Below, one piece after another: positions 1-11,071 of a stretch of 64,000 bases of DNA. The stretch is from Capra hircus. Its lineage: Eukaryota; Chordata; Mammalia; Artiodactyla; Bovidae. The notes beneath the pieces were generated by a model, which searched no databases, was not told the DNA's origin, and saw only the letters and a program-made list of their open reading frames with translations. Every line of letters starts with the position of its first letter. The first letter of the stretch is position 1. A program made the translations under genes and the position numbers. The stretch covers positions 29,836-93,835 of the forward strand of contig NW_017211629.1 of assembly GCF_001704415.2 (NCBI RefSeq), read 5' to 3'.

Positions 1-170
1 GGTGGCTCAGCTGGTAAAGAATCCACCTGCAATGCAGGAGACCTGGGTTCGATCCTTGGGTTGGGAAGATCCCCTAGAGGAGGGCATGCAACCCACTCCA
101 GTATTCTGGCCTGGAGAATCCCAATGGGATCGCAAAGAGTCTGACACGACTGAGCGACTAAGCACAGCAC
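1..170 (+). repeat. Bov-tA-type SINE, cut by the window edge
   Basis: The sequence matches the ruminant tRNA-derived Bov-tA family: it starts inside the 5' segment (ggtggctcagctggtaaaga), carries the internal part around 'acctgggttcgatcc' that resembles a tRNA B box, and ends in the typical 'gactgagcgactaagcac' tail. The first few bases of the element lie outside the window. The family is restricted to pecoran ruminants, which fixes the broad host group. The overlapping open frames here are chance products of the SINE. Confidence 0.93.
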
Positions 171-453
171 ATGGGGTAAGGCTCGCCTGTTTAGGGGAGA
201 GTGAAAAGTCCGGTTTGGCAGGAGTGGAAGGAAGTTCCCCTGGAGGAGAGGAGGATGGCAGGAAAGGCAGGATGAGGGGTGGGGTGCTGGCCACCCACCA
301 ATGCTGTCTACTTGCTGTTCTCGCTCTGGCATCCTGGGTGCGAAGCTGTGCTGTGAATCCTGACCCTGAACATGACCCATCCGCCTGGTGCATGGCTCTC
401 AACAACTCGCCTCAATCAGGGAGCAGAGGGTTCGCTTCCATTCCTGCAATTTT
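171..453. other. Unique spacer, nothing recognised
   Basis: Non-repetitive sequence between two SINEs. I see no gene, no clear regulatory motif and no older repeat that I can name. Confidence 0.5.
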
Positions 454-810
454 AGTTTATTGTTTTTTGGATAATATATATTTAGTTTTGGCTGCGCTGG
501 GTCGTCTTTGCTTCGTGGGCTTTTCTCCAGTTGCGGTGAGCAGGGGGCTCCTCTCTAGTGGTGGTACATGGGCTTCTCACTACGGTGACTTCTCTTGTAG
601 AGCACAGGCTCTAGGGAGTGTGGGCTTCAGTAGCTGTGGCACACGGGGTCCATAGTTGCGGTTCCCAGGCTCTAAAGGACAGGCTCAACAGTTGTGGCTC
701 ATGGGCTCAGCTGCCCCACGGCATGTGGTATCTTCTCAGACCAGGGGTTGAACCTGTGTCTCCTGCATTCACCAGAGGATTCTCCACCACGGAGCCACCA
801 GGGAAGCCTA
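454..810 (-). repeat. CHR-2-like tRNA-derived SINE, reverse orientation
   Basis: The stretch shows the repeated 'gtggctc.../cgggctc...' body of the CHR SINEs shared by whales, hippos and ruminants. It ends with the reverse complement of the 5' head (cggagccaccagggaagcc). It is diverged from the consensus I remember, so it is an older copy than the Bov-tA elements around it. The subfamily name is my best guess. Confidence 0.75.
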
Positions 811-811
811 A

Positions 812-932
812 TTATTTATCATTTAGCCACACTGCACAGCATGCATGATCTTTGTTCCTCGACCAGGGATCAAACCCGTGCCCCCTGCATGGGAAGCGAA
901 GAGTCTTAACCACTGGACCACCAGGGAAGTAC
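812..932 (-). repeat. Short CHR-type SINE head, reverse orientation
   Basis: A second CHR-related copy abuts the previous one. It contains the tRNA-like part read in reverse (gaccagggatcaaacccgtg) and ends in 'ggaccaccagggaagtacc'. Only the head of the element is present. Confidence 0.7.
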
Positions 933-1084
933 CCTGTCTCCATGATTTTAAACTGTACTTCCTGGCTGTCTCTAGAACCAACCCCACTGCCCTGTTCCCC
1001 TAACCCCACTCCACCCAGAGTATCCCCCACTCTCCAGAGCTCACATACAATTATAAGTCATATCCTTCCCTTATCTGTTTACCT

Positions 1085-1229
1085 ATTTTTAAAATTTATT
1101 GTACTATTTTTTTCTTTTTGGCCATCCCCCAAGGCTTGCGGGATCTTAGTTCCCCGACCAGGGATCCAACCCATGCCCTCAGCAGTGAAAGCATGGAGTC
1201 CGAACCACTGGACCGCCAGGGAAGTCCCT
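1085..1229 (-). repeat. CHR-type SINE, reverse orientation, with A-tail read as T-rich
   Basis: A T-rich start (the reverse-complemented A tail) leads into 'gggatcttagttccccgacc' and then 'ggaccgccagggaagtccc', the reverse of the CHR head. It is the best preserved of the three reverse CHR copies in this cluster. Confidence 0.78.
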
Positions 1230-1951
1230 ATTTGTTGGGTTTTTCACTTTGCTAACCTTCCATTGAAGTGCAGCACACAGACAGAAAAGTATATGAATCC
1301 TAAATGTATAGCTTGATGAATCTTTACAAGCGGGCACACCCATGTAGCCAGTTAGATCAAGACTCAGCACATTCCTGCCCCCCACCCCCGAAGCCCCTGC
1401 TGTGCCCCTTTCCAAAGGGCATGCCCCTCCCCATTGTCCCTCTTCCTTCAAGGTCGCCCCTGTGCTGACTCCTGACACCTTTAGATTGCCTTTGCCTACA
1501 TTAAAACTTGAGGTCAATGGAATCCTATTGCACATGTTCTTTTGAAGCAGGCGTGCATTTTAAAACCAGTCTTCCCAGTGGCCTCCCCCTTGAGGCCAGT
1601 GAGGAGGGCTGAGCCTCCATTGCCCCTCTGGCCTGCCGAATCCTTCCAGAAAAACTTGGAGAAGCCCTCATAAAGGCAGCAGAGGGGTGATAGAGACTTT
1701 GGGTGAGGGAGAAGACTATGGCGGGGGTGGGGTGGGGTGGGTAAGCATGGTGTTAGATGCTGGAAGGGATTTAAAAAAATGGAAGATGGGGTTAGGAGGG
1801 AGTGAAGGCGGCTGAGACTGGATCTGGATTCTAAGAGGGTGGGCTGGGTTCTGAGAGGGTCTTGAACTGCAAGAGGAGGAAGGAAAGTAGTTCACAGCTG
1901 AGGGAGGGAGAGACCCCCTACCTCCCAGAAGGATATTCTCCATGCTACCCA
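1230..1951. other. Unique spacer, no gene seen
   Basis: No protein-coding exon or RNA gene is recognisable. There is a G-rich tract near 1722-1742 built from ggggt units. Open frames here are short and show no conserved-domain signature. Confidence 0.5.
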
Positions 1952-1966
1952 ATCCTGGAAGGGTCT

Positions 1967-2150
1967 TCCCCGGTGGCTCAGCTGGTAAAGAATCCACTGC
2001 AATGCAGGAGACCTGGGTTTGATCCCTGGGTTGGGAAGATCCCCTGAAGAAGGGAACAGCTACCCACTCTAGAATTCTAGCCTGCAGAACTGTATAGTCC
2101 ATGGGATGGTAAAGAGTGGGACACAACTGAGCGACTTTCACTTTCACACG
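1967..2150 (+). mobile_element. Bov-tA-type SINE with a perfect target-site duplication
   Basis: A full-length-looking Bov-tA copy runs from 'tccccggtggctcagctgg' to 'gagcgactttcactttcac'. It is flanked by the identical 15-base direct repeat atcctggaagggtct at 1952-1966 and 2151-2165. This is the footprint of LINE-driven (in ruminants, BovB-driven) retrotransposition. The unblemished duplication suggests a fairly recent insertion. Confidence 0.92.
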
Positions 2151-2244
2151 ATCCTGGAAGGGTCTCTTTAGCTAAAGATTGGAAGAGGGTCCTTGCCTTA
2201 GGAGAAGAGACAATTCAAGTCCATTGTTCCAGTTTCCTAGAAGA

Positions 2245-2248
<4 letters not shown>

Positions 2249-2319
<71 letters not shown>

Positions 2320-2355
2320 GAGAGGGAGAGAGGGAGGGAGGGAGGGAGGGAGGGC
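2249..2355. repeat. Compound microsatellite (TG)n-(AG)n-(GGGA)n
   Basis: A run of TG dinucleotides (2249-2280) passes directly into AG dinucleotides with occasional extra G (2281-2330), then into GGGA/GGAG units up to about 2355. Long purine-only tracts of this kind are highly variable in length. The Arg-Glu and Ser-Leu rich frames over it are artefacts. Confidence 0.95.
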
Positions 2356-2494
2356 GGGCAGAGAGAGAGGTATTCCTGGGAACCCATTTCTCTGACAGTA
2401 ATTCCTAGGAGACCTCGTGCCAGATGGGCAGTGCTGGCTTCTGCCCACGTGATGGTGATGGTGAGGGCAGGGGATGGCGGAGGAAGGGACCTCA

Positions 2495-2605
2495 GAGATG
2501 GGGACAGACATTTGAGGATTTCAGAATCCCAAATCCAGAGAGGGTGAATGACTTGCCCAAGGTCACACAGCAAGGGCACCAGCATTAGAAACAGAATCTC
2601 CTGGG
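2495..2605 (-). repeat. MIR fragment, reverse orientation
   Basis: The segment contains 'acttgcccaaggtcacacagc', the reverse complement of the conserved MIR core ('gctgtgtgaccttgggcaag'). The ends are approximate because the copy is old and diverged. Confidence 0.7.
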
Positions 2606-3695
2606 CCCTCCCCGGTCCTTTCATTACTGTGTACCACCCCTCTTGCTTTACAAAGAGCCTAGTGTTGCCACCAAAAGAGCAGAATTACCTCATTTTTGAA
2701 AGGCGTTATGAATTCAGTTCTATTATGTGGGATGGGGCACGGAGGTTGTGAGCAGGCATGACAGTATAATTCATGTCCCACTTCTATTTATCTTTGCTGG
2801 GTTTTGTGTATCTTTGGAACCAGCCTTAAATCATTATTGGAACAAAGTAGGGGGAAAAATAATAATATATAATTACAAATGAGGACTAGACCGTACGAAT
2901 CCTATTAATTGCCTTCCATGCAATGCTTAGTTTGGGTATTTTCAGAATAATTAAAAGATTAGGCTTTCATTGGTGGAGGTGGTGGTTTAGCACCGAACCC
3001 TAAACAGTGGCATCACCTACTCCAGGGATGGCCCTGTGCCACCTGCCGCCTGGGACACTTTCTGAGTAACACCAAGGGCTGTGCTCCAATCTCTGAGTAT
3101 TTACTCTCTGCTGAGGAGAAACTCTGGCAACAGCTGTAAAATAAAGCCCAAAGCCAGGGACAAGCTGAAGAGAGGAAATAGTCGGTGGCGCATTAATCAT
3201 CGTCGGCAGACCTAGAGCAGAGGACAGAGGCCGGTTTGAAGAAAGACAGAACCTAAATTATCTTGGAGATTGATCTTCCCTCCTCCACGCTCCCTGTGCC
3301 AGCAAGTAGGTCAGGAAGGTCCTGGTGCAGCCACTGGCATTGAACTGGCGAGGGCACCCGCCGACTGCCCAGGGCAGGGATGACCGCACTTTGTCATGGG
3401 CATCATCGCAGAGCTTCGTCCGCCCTCAACGGGCTGTGTCTTGGAAAGTGACAGCACGCAAGAGGTTTCTCAGAGGGACCTTTGGGACAAATTCACTGCT
3501 GTCATGTCCTCAGGGGACATCAATGACACTCCAGGATGCAGTGAAGGCCATTTCCTTTAGATCCAAAGAAAGTACCCAGTGACGATGCAGCTGAGAAAGT
3601 GGCTGAATAATGACGCTGCCTGGAGAATCAGAAAGGACTGCATGGATCAGACTGGAGGCTCTAGGAACCCGGCGATGAGTGTCCAGGCAAGCAGG
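2606..3695. other. Unique spacer, no gene seen
   Basis: Mostly unique DNA with a moderately AT-rich part (2800-2960). I find no exon-like frame with a recognisable protein, no RNA gene and no young repeat. Confidence 0.45.
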
Positions 3696-3699
3696 CAAG

Positions 3700-3862
3700 C
3701 TAATTATCCTCTAAGCCTCAGTTTCCTCATCTGTGAAATGGGGATACTAATAGTAGCTTTATTATAGGGTAGTTTTCTATATGAAATGAGATTAGTAATG
3801 CCTATAAAATGTTTAGAACTGTGCCTGGTGTATAGTGAGCCCTTTATAAATCCTAGTGATTG
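3700..3862 (+). repeat. MIR element
   Basis: The copy shows the MIR hallmark 'cctcagtttcctcatctgtg' followed by 'aaatggggatactaatag', then a diverged stretch matching 'gtgcctggtgtatagtgagc'. It is an ancient mammalian SINE with no present activity. Confidence 0.82.
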
Positions 3863-4423
3863 TTCTTCTAAGAGCTGAAAAAGGCTAGTGGCCCTTCTCT
3901 TCCCCAAATTCAAGGGCTTCAGTCTTTCCGATATCCTCTCTTCGCTGCTTTAGCTCTCTCCATGGTGAGAGCAGAGTAACTTTATCAAAGCCCAAAGCCA
4001 GGAAAAACATTCCCCGGAAGTCTGAAAGGGCAAGGTGGTTTATAATCTCGCCAAACAGCCATAATTTAGTATTGGTGGAGGTGCAGAAACTTTCCAAACA
4101 GAGCTAGACAATCTGCTTATGCTGGGGAGGAAGTCCTTTCCTTGAACTTGGCCCCACACTTTTTTAAAGCTTACCTGGGAGGAAGGCAAGCCTTCATGCA
4201 GATGATAAATTCTTAGGTTCCCATGGTGAACACAACAGATCAGCCAAGACCTGCTGATCCCAGAAAGAAACAAACTCTTTTTGTGATATTTACTGCAGTT
4301 GGCTAGTTGTCAAGACGACCCCAGAAGGAAAGGATTGGAGAAACTATGACGGATCTGATCCCAGAAATAGTTTAAGGTTTGGGGGAATGGTACATATGCG
4401 TGGGAGACAAACAATTACTCTAC

Positions 4424-4656
4424 TGGAAAGAGCCCAGCTTTAGAGTCAGACAAAATCCTTGTCACCAGCCTCAGTTAGACTAGCTGTGTATTTGGGGAGG
4501 GGAATCGTGAGCTTCAGTTTCCTCAGTTCTAAAATGCGAATCGTCATACCTAACCCATAGGGTTATTTGGGGGGCTTCAGTGAGGTAACTTGGGAATGTA
4601 CCTAATAAAGTAACTGAAAAGAGTGAAGGCTCTCAATAAACAGTAGCTATTTTTAT
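4424..4656 (+). repeat. MIR element
   Basis: Near complete MIR: the start 'gagcccagctttagagtcag', the core around 'gactagctgtgtatttgggg', 'cttcagtttcctcagttct', and the end 'aaggctctcaataaacagta'. Confidence 0.85.
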
Positions 4657-5312
4657 CATGGAGGAATTTATTCATCCTTTAAAAAGACTCGCTTTGCTAG
4701 CAAATGCATCATAACGACACGGTTACTGTTCAAAGTCGAATGTCATGGCGTTGAGAGAAAAATTCCTGACTGCCCAGGCTCACCTGTGACCAGAAGCCAC
4801 TCTTCTGGTTCCCCAGGGTCTGGAGCAGAAAGGTGGTCTCAAGCTTTTGCCACCAAGAAAGGACCCAATGGTTGGCAACAGGCAGAATACACTAAAGAGG
4901 TTCTGGTTTGGGCTGTGTCTTGCTCTTGGGCTAGGAGGTCCCTCTCTCATCTCTGGGGGGGTTATACTCAGTGGTATTTAGCAAGGATAGGCCTGCCCCC
5001 TATGTGCACACCCAGGAACTCTGGCAAAGACCTGTATACCTGCATCCCACGCTCCCATGAGCCTTTCCGGGTTGTAACAGCGCCTCCAGCCTCATGCTTG
5101 ACTTTCCTAATTTCTGTGGTCTTGATCCTCACCCGAACTACAGAGCTACCCACCACAAGCCCAGACACTCCGCTTTTCCTGGCACACACGCCCACAACTG
5201 TCTTGCTCTCTTGGATTTGGTTTCTTCTCTGGCCATGATAGAGAATATTGATTAGAGTTAGCAAAATGTATGAAGCATTCAGTGTTTCATATACTGTTCA
5301 TCAAGTATTTTA
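4657..5312. other. Unique spacer, no gene seen
   Basis: Contains an open frame of about 150 codons (4786-5238), but it has no recognisable domain, no conserved-looking splice structure and no neighbouring exon. I regard it as chance. Confidence 0.45.
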
Positions 5313-5440
5313 GGAGGAATTCCCTGGCGGTCCAGTGGTTAGGACTCTGCACTGCCACTGCAAGGGGTGTGGGTTCTCTCCCTGGTCTAGGAAATAAAAT
5401 CCTGCATGCTGTGAGATGCAACAAAAAATGAAAGAAAAAA
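5313..5440 (+). repeat. CHR-type SINE with A-rich tail
   Basis: The head 'aggaattccctggcggtcc' and 'cagtggttaggactctgca' are the forward CHR SINE start; the element ends in A-rich sequence (5416-5440). It has the opposite orientation to the CHR cluster at 454-1229. Confidence 0.82.
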
Positions 5441-6282
5441 TTTTTAGCATCTATATGTGCCACAAACATGCTACAAACAACATTATAAGAATGTTATGTT
5501 TATACATGTTCATTGCTGGATATTGGTACAAAGTCACTGTACAGTTAGGATGCACCCTGTCCTTACAGAGTACACAGTCTCGCTGGGGAGACAACAGCCC
5601 AGGGAGGAACGCTCAGAGCCTATTAACAACAGGCCCCTGTATGCTGGCCCTCAGAGAGTGAGTCAGACAGTGGCAAGCCACGAGGTGGCAGGGATTGGAA
5701 GCCTTGTTCAGGAGTTTGGGTTTTATTCCAAATGCAGTGGGAACTAGTAGGGTAGTGACATGTGACTTTTTTTTTTTAAGACCTTTGTAGCTGCCATGTG
5801 GAGCCTGGGTTGGAGGGGGGTGAGAGTAACAGTACAGAAGGCAGCAGGACTAGAAACCCTGCATGCTCATCCCGGCAAGATGGTGCCCTGGTGAGGGTGG
5901 ATTTGGGAGAATGGGAAGAAGGAGGTTGACTGGATAGAAACATTCAGAAGTAGAATCAGTTAGCCTTGCTAGCAGACTAGTGCAAGGCGAGGTGGGAGAT
6001 GGAGACAGGTCTAGAATGACCCTTTCCCTCCCACCTTCAGGATTCTGCTTTAAACACTTAAGTGGCTAAGAAATTTTCTGTGATAGGGAAGGGAGTTGGG
6101 ACAAAGGGCAGGACCCAAGGGAAGAGCTGGTCTCTTTTTTAAGGGACATTTTGCCCTGCTTGCCACTCTTTCCCCAGGACCTGTCATAGGGTGTGGCATT
6201 TAGTAAATACCCCCAAATATCTGTAGATTAATTGATTTTTTTTAAAAAAAAGGATACAGTTTTAGGCGTGCTGTGAAGCAGA

Positions 6283-6325
6283 ATGGGAAAAAAACATGGT
6301 CTCTGTGACTGCCTGGGTTTGAATC
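6283..6325 (+). repeat. MIR, left part (split by a later insertion)
   Basis: The bases up to 'gactgcctgggtttgaatc' match the 5' half of a MIR. Its right half resumes after the ART2/BovB insertion at about 6485. Confidence 0.65.
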
Positions 6326-6484
6326 TTTGTTGTTATTGTTCAGTTGCTCAGTCATGTCCAACTCTTTGCGACTCCATGGACTGCAGCACACCAGCCTCCC
6401 TCATCCTTCACCATCTCCCAGAATTTGCTCAAACTCATGTCCATTGAGTCGGTGATGCCATCCAACCATCTCACCCTCTGTCGT
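6326..6484 (+). mobile_element. ART2/BovB-related retroelement fragment
   Basis: The segment matches the ruminant sequence shared by ART2 elements and BovB LINEs ('gttcagttgctcagtcatgt', 'gactccatggactgcagc', 'gagtcggtgatgccatccaa'). It sits inside a MIR, so it inserted after the MIR was fixed. The short frame over it is part of the repeat and not a host gene. Confidence 0.85.
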
Positions 6485-6672
6485 GGCTCCACCATTTTCC
6501 GAGTGACTTTGGGAGTGTTCTATGACCTCTCCAACTTGGTTTCCTCATTCATAAAATGTGGATAATGATTCTACCTGCCTCAGAGGGTAGTTGTAAGGAT
6601 TGATCGTTAATTTCTAGAAAGTCCTTAGAAGAGTGTTGCCAGCACTCTGCAGGTGTTCACTATTGTTATCAT
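6485..6672 (+). repeat. MIR, right part
   Basis: The MIR resumes with 'gtttcctcattcataaaatg' followed by 'gataatgattctacctgcct', and decays towards 'cactctgcaggtgttcactatt'. Confidence 0.75.
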
Positions 6673-6764
6673 GAAGCTGGTCGAAGGTGGCTGGATTGAG
6701 ATGTCAGTTCTGCAGTTTGTATGGGGGTCTGGAACTGGAAAAACAAATTGAAGGGTCATCAGAA

Positions 6765-7060
6765 AGTTGTTGTTCAGTCGCCCAGTTGTGTCCGACTCTT
6801 TGCAACCTCATGGACTGTAGCACACCACACCTCCCTGTCCCTCACCATCTACCAGTTCATGTTCATTGATGCCGTCCAGCATCACTGCCTTGTGGCGAAA
6901 GGGCTTGTGTAATTCATTGAAGCTATGAGCCATGCCGTGCAGGGCCATCCAAGACAGATGGGTCATAGCAGAGAGTTCTGACCAAACATGACCCACTGGA
7001 GGAAGGAATGGCAAACCACCCCAGTGTGCTTGCTGTGAGAACCTCATGAACCGTATAAAA
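6765..7060 (+). mobile_element. ART2/BovB-related retroelement, longer copy
   Basis: It starts like the previous insertion ('ttgttgttcagtcgcccag') and continues into 'gggccatccaagacagatgg', 'ggaggaaggaatggcaaacc' and 'gaaccgtataaaa'. It is the last ruminant-specific retroelement I can find in the window. Confidence 0.85.
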
Positions 7061-8499
7061 CACCATCACAAGTAGGTGGTATTTAAAGCCATGGGCCTGG
7101 ATGATATTAGGGGAAGGGTGGAGGACCCAGGCCCAAGGCAACTAGTAGAGCATAGAGAAGAGTCCAGAAAGAGACTAAAAGATGAAAACCAGGTGTGTGT
7201 GTGGCATCTGGGAAGCTAAGATGGGGAGTGGGCAGGGGTGCTGAGTGCTTCTAAGGCCAAAGAAGGCCTGAACCCCACCCTCCCCACACCCCACCTCCCA
7301 GCAGCAAAAGGAAGTGACAGGTGATCTTGAGCCCTTTCTGCAGAATAGCTAGCGAGAGTGGAGGTTGAAGAGTGTGGGTTGAAGAAGATGATAAATGATG
7401 CATCTATACACTGAAATTCCACAAGCCTTGGCACAAACAAAGCCCATCTCCAAGTGCTGGTATAGAAAATGATCCGTAAGATGTAGCAGAAAGTTTCATA
7501 GTTGAGGTACAGAACAGCTTGTGCAGAGTGTTCCCATTTCTGAAAATAAAGTTGTGCTCGGGGTGGGGGGTGCTACCCCAGCAGTGTTTAAGATGTTTAC
7601 CTTTCAGACAAACAGGTGTCTGTATCCTTCCACGTTGTTTTTTTGTACAAGGTGTAAACAGTACTCAAATTGTAATGTACTATATACCTCTGTTCTGAAC
7701 ATTCTGTTTTTCCCCTAACAATAGACCTTAGGGGTCATTCCCTATCAGTACTACAGAGTAGATTTTTAAAAATAGCTGCAGAATATTACCTTGTATACAT
7801 GTACCTTCTGTGTCATTTCTGGACATTGTTTCTGGTCTTATGCTATTCCAAAGCTACAATGTATCCCAATATCTTAGACTTTGAAACTAGCTGACTCTGA
7901 GAGTGCACACAAGGTAAGGAAATGGAAACACTATGGACAGAAACACCTCTTTTGAGAAGTACAGCTGTGCAGGGGAACAGATAAATAGGGAGCCAGTGAC
8001 TGGGGTTAAGGAAGAGCATTCTAAAGATGGAAGATGCTGCAAGGGAATGAATGCAACAGTAATTCAGTAAAGAGTACGCGGAGGTGGGGGAGGGAGGCAG
8101 CCAGGAAGAGCCTCCCCAGTGATATTTTAGCAGGTGTAGGATAACTTAAAATGGTAAGAGGCCCTGTGCTGAGAGCTGTGAGAACAGGTTCCTAAACAGG
8201 CCTTCAGGAAGGTTCCAATCCAGCAGGGAAGCTGTGGATGTTTCAAAATCAGTTGCAATATTGTTAGAAAGTGGTTGATTTTGTTACTGAGGTACAAAGA
8301 TCTACAAACATCCCACTGGGGTGCCTGCTGGTGGAGTTTGCTCACATTTCCAGTGATTTCCCTGGGTTTCTGAAAAATCATTAGATTTTCCCATAGGGAT
8401 TAAATGACATGCACACCCTGGAAGGCTTAAAAAAGAAAAAAAAAGGAAATAAATAAATAAAATCCCAAGAATTTATATTCCTGATGGCTTTGCTGATGG
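7061..8499. other. Unique DNA, no gene seen
   Basis: No recognisable exon, RNA gene or young repeat. An A-rich stretch with (AAAT)n lies at about 8430-8462. Confidence 0.5.
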
Positions 8500-8760
8500 T
8501 CGTGTAAATTGTATATTTAATCAAAGGCACTCGAATGTGTCTTTTTTTTAACTATTGAAGAGCCATTTAAATGTCAACATAAGTGATTCCCTCCCAAATA
8601 GTGCTGTTTATACATTACTTCCCCTAATAGACCATAATGATTCATAAGGAGGCATTTCGCGCCTCTAAATTGTAGGCCTATTGAAATATAAATTAAGATG
8701 ATAAATAATTTGACCTTACCTGAGAGTACTAAGTATTTACATGTGTCAAATACGAAATTA
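8500..8760. promoter_or_regulatory. AT-rich putative conserved non-coding element
   Basis: Immediately before the first CpG-rich block lies an AT-rich stretch with several TAAT/ATTA homeodomain cores and 'gcatttcgcgcctctaaatt'. It lacks repeats and open frames. This composition resembles deeply conserved developmental enhancers, but conservation itself cannot be seen from one sequence, so this is inference. Confidence 0.3.
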
Positions 8761-8879
8761 CCCTGAAATCAGGGTCCCTAAAAAGGCAGCCTTGCTCTCC
8801 TGGCTGAATTGAGTAAATGAAACGGGTTTAGACAGCTCCTTTAGAGAGTAGAGGAAAGAGAGTGGCAGACACAAAAGAA

Positions 8880-10720
8880 CGGGCCCGGGGACCCGGCCGT
8901 CCCTGCCTTCCAGACTTCTCCTGGGGCCGGGGGGGCACCGGACCCTCCCGAGAGTGCAAGGCGAGTGCCGGTTGCCCCCGCGTGGCCCGCGCGCCCTCTT
9001 TGCCCCCTCCTCCCGCGACGCCGCTGGAGTTTCTAAACATGGAGTTTCTACAGGAACTTTGCCAGCCCGAGCTCGCCGCCCTCCCGGGTCCCCGCAGCGG
9101 GATTCACCGAGTCGGCGGCGCCGCGCGGCCTCCCCGCCCCCCACGCCTCCGGGGAGCCGCTGACCCGGCAGGCTCCAGCTCTGCGAAGCCGTTCCGCCGG
9201 GTTCATAACCCGAGAAGGCAGGGAGCCTCTCGGGTCCTGCGGCCCCGCCCGACCCTGCCGGGGCCCCGGAGCGTGACAGATGGGCGCCCCGGGCAGGACC
9301 CGAGTCCAACCTGCCCGCCGGGCCTGTTTGTTGGCGGCCGCCTGCGCTCGGGGCTCGGGGCTCGGGGCTCGGCGAGCTCTCCGGTCCCCGGACCGGGGCC
9401 GAGCCGCAGGGGTCGCTGAGGGGGCGCAGGCCACGGCGGGCCCGGGCTGGGTGCGTTGGTCGCTCGCGCTGGGTTTTTGTTTTGTTTTGAAGCCGGGCGT
9501 GGGGGAGGGGCAGCACCTTGTCAATGAGAAATTTCCTGTTCGCAAGACTCCGCTTGCAGAGTTTCTGTCCTGCCCTTGAACTGACAAGTGGATCTCCGCA
9601 GCGCGAGCCCCGAGAGTCCATCCAGTCGCGCCGGGGGCGCGCGAGGGTGGGGGCAGGGGCACCCGCGCCGCGGCGCCGAGCCCCCGGGAGCCTGGCGGAG
9701 CGGGGCCGCCGCCTGCCCTCCCGGTTCCCGGGCGCACCCGTGAGCGCCCAGCCGAGCGGTGACTAATCTGCGGCTCTGGGCCTCTTGGCGCGCAGCCCGG
9801 GCTCGCCTCCCGCCCCCTCGTTCCTCCCTCCCTTCCTCGCCGGCCTCCCGGCCGCGCAGCGCCGAGCTCCGCAGAGAGAATCGCGCGGGCCGCCGCTGCC
9901 GCGTTCCCGGGAGTCTGGGAAAGCGGGCCGAGGCAGGCGGCTCCCGAGCAGTCTCTCCAGTCGCCCTTCTTCGACCCAGGCCCGAATGTGCGTGTGTGTT
10001 TCCTTCCCCGCAAGCACTTTGATCAGCGTTTCCTCAACGCAGACGAGGAGCCAGGGCGAACCGGAGCTTTTAACCCCCTGCGCGCCGCCCCACGGTGGGC
10101 TCCGTGGGGAGGGAGCCGCAGGGAGACTAGTCGACACGGGGGCGATCGGTTTGGTTTGGCAAGCCGGTGTCTGGAGGAGCCCGACCGGATCCGAGGAGCT
10201 TGCCCAAGCACGGCAGGCTCTCCAGGGGAGAGCAGGCCGCGAGGCCCGGGGCGGTTCGTTAATGTTTCAGCCCGCTCGGGGGCCGCACAGTAACCCGACC
10301 TGCCCGGCGAGGCCAGGTGCGGGCTTGAAAGGCCTGGCAGGCAGAGGCTTCTGGAGGGGATCGGGAGTCCCCGGGGGGGACCCACTTTCACGCACCCTGC
10401 CCGCTGGCGCGTGGACGGCTCCCAACCCGGGGTGGAGGCCTCCTTTTGGCCCCGCGGACTAGGCTCTGGCCGCCACTCCCTTCCCTGGCCAGGCCTCGCC
10501 GGGGAGTTAATGATTGATTTACTGGCTCCGCGCGGCCGGCGCCCTCCCAGCTATTTGTCCAAGCTGAGGAGTTGCTGGCGAGCAGCAAAGGCTGGGAGCG
10601 CGGGGGTCGCCCGGAAAGGGAAGCCGCGCTACCGACGGGAATGAGCAATCACTTGATCAGCCCCCACTGAGTGGCTCTAGCCGCGTCCGGGGCGAACCTG
10701 CTGGAGGCCCAGGCCGGACT
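8880..10720. promoter_or_regulatory. CpG island
   Basis: A dense, high-GC block rich in CpG, Sp1-like GC boxes and CCGG. Very long open frames run through it on both strands (e.g. 8758-9621 and 9048-10013 minus), a normal consequence of stop-codon depletion at high GC. I see no conserved protein in them. The island may be a distal alternative promoter of BCOR, a promoter of an unannotated non-coding RNA, or a Polycomb-type regulatory island. Confidence 0.75.
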
Positions 10721-11063
10721 AAGGGAGCATTGGGAAGCTCCACACGTAAACGGGTTGGCAGCTGGTGATTAGGCCGCCCGGTTTTATGAGTCATAATGGG
10801 TCCCCCGCCTGGCCCTCAACCTGCTCGCTGTGGACTCGGGGCGCCGGGGTCCAGGCGGTGGACCGTTCCAGGCGCGCAGAGGGGGATGCTCTTGGGGGCC
10901 CGGGCCGCCGAAGGCGTTGCGCAGGATTTCCTCTCATTTCTCGCAGAAGGCAACACAAACACCCTAAATCAAACCGCTCCGACAACCGAGGGCTCCACAC
11001 AGACACATCAATAAGGATTTCGCCTCCCGCGTTCGAACGCACTGAAACACTTGTCCTATTTTT

Positions 11064-11071
11064 ATGCAAAT
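11064..11071 (+). promoter_or_regulatory. POU octamer match (ATGCAAAT)
   Basis: A perfect match to the octamer bound by POU-domain factors, within 'ttttatgcaaatgacacc' between two CpG-rich stretches. A short match alone does not prove function. Confidence 0.3.

Noticed and set aside
2..655. A 217-codon frame at the window start
   Set aside because: It is composed of a Bov-tA SINE, a spacer and part of a CHR SINE; the amino-acid text is typical translated repeat.
6344..6912. Short plus-strand frames resembling recurring ruminant protein fragments
   Set aside because: They are translations of ART2/BovB-related sequence and not host genes.
8758..10013. Minus-strand frames of 287 and 321 codons in the first CpG island
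   Set aside because: Composition artefacts of CpG-rich DNA: low complexity, no domain, no supporting splice structure, and mutually overlapping in different frames.
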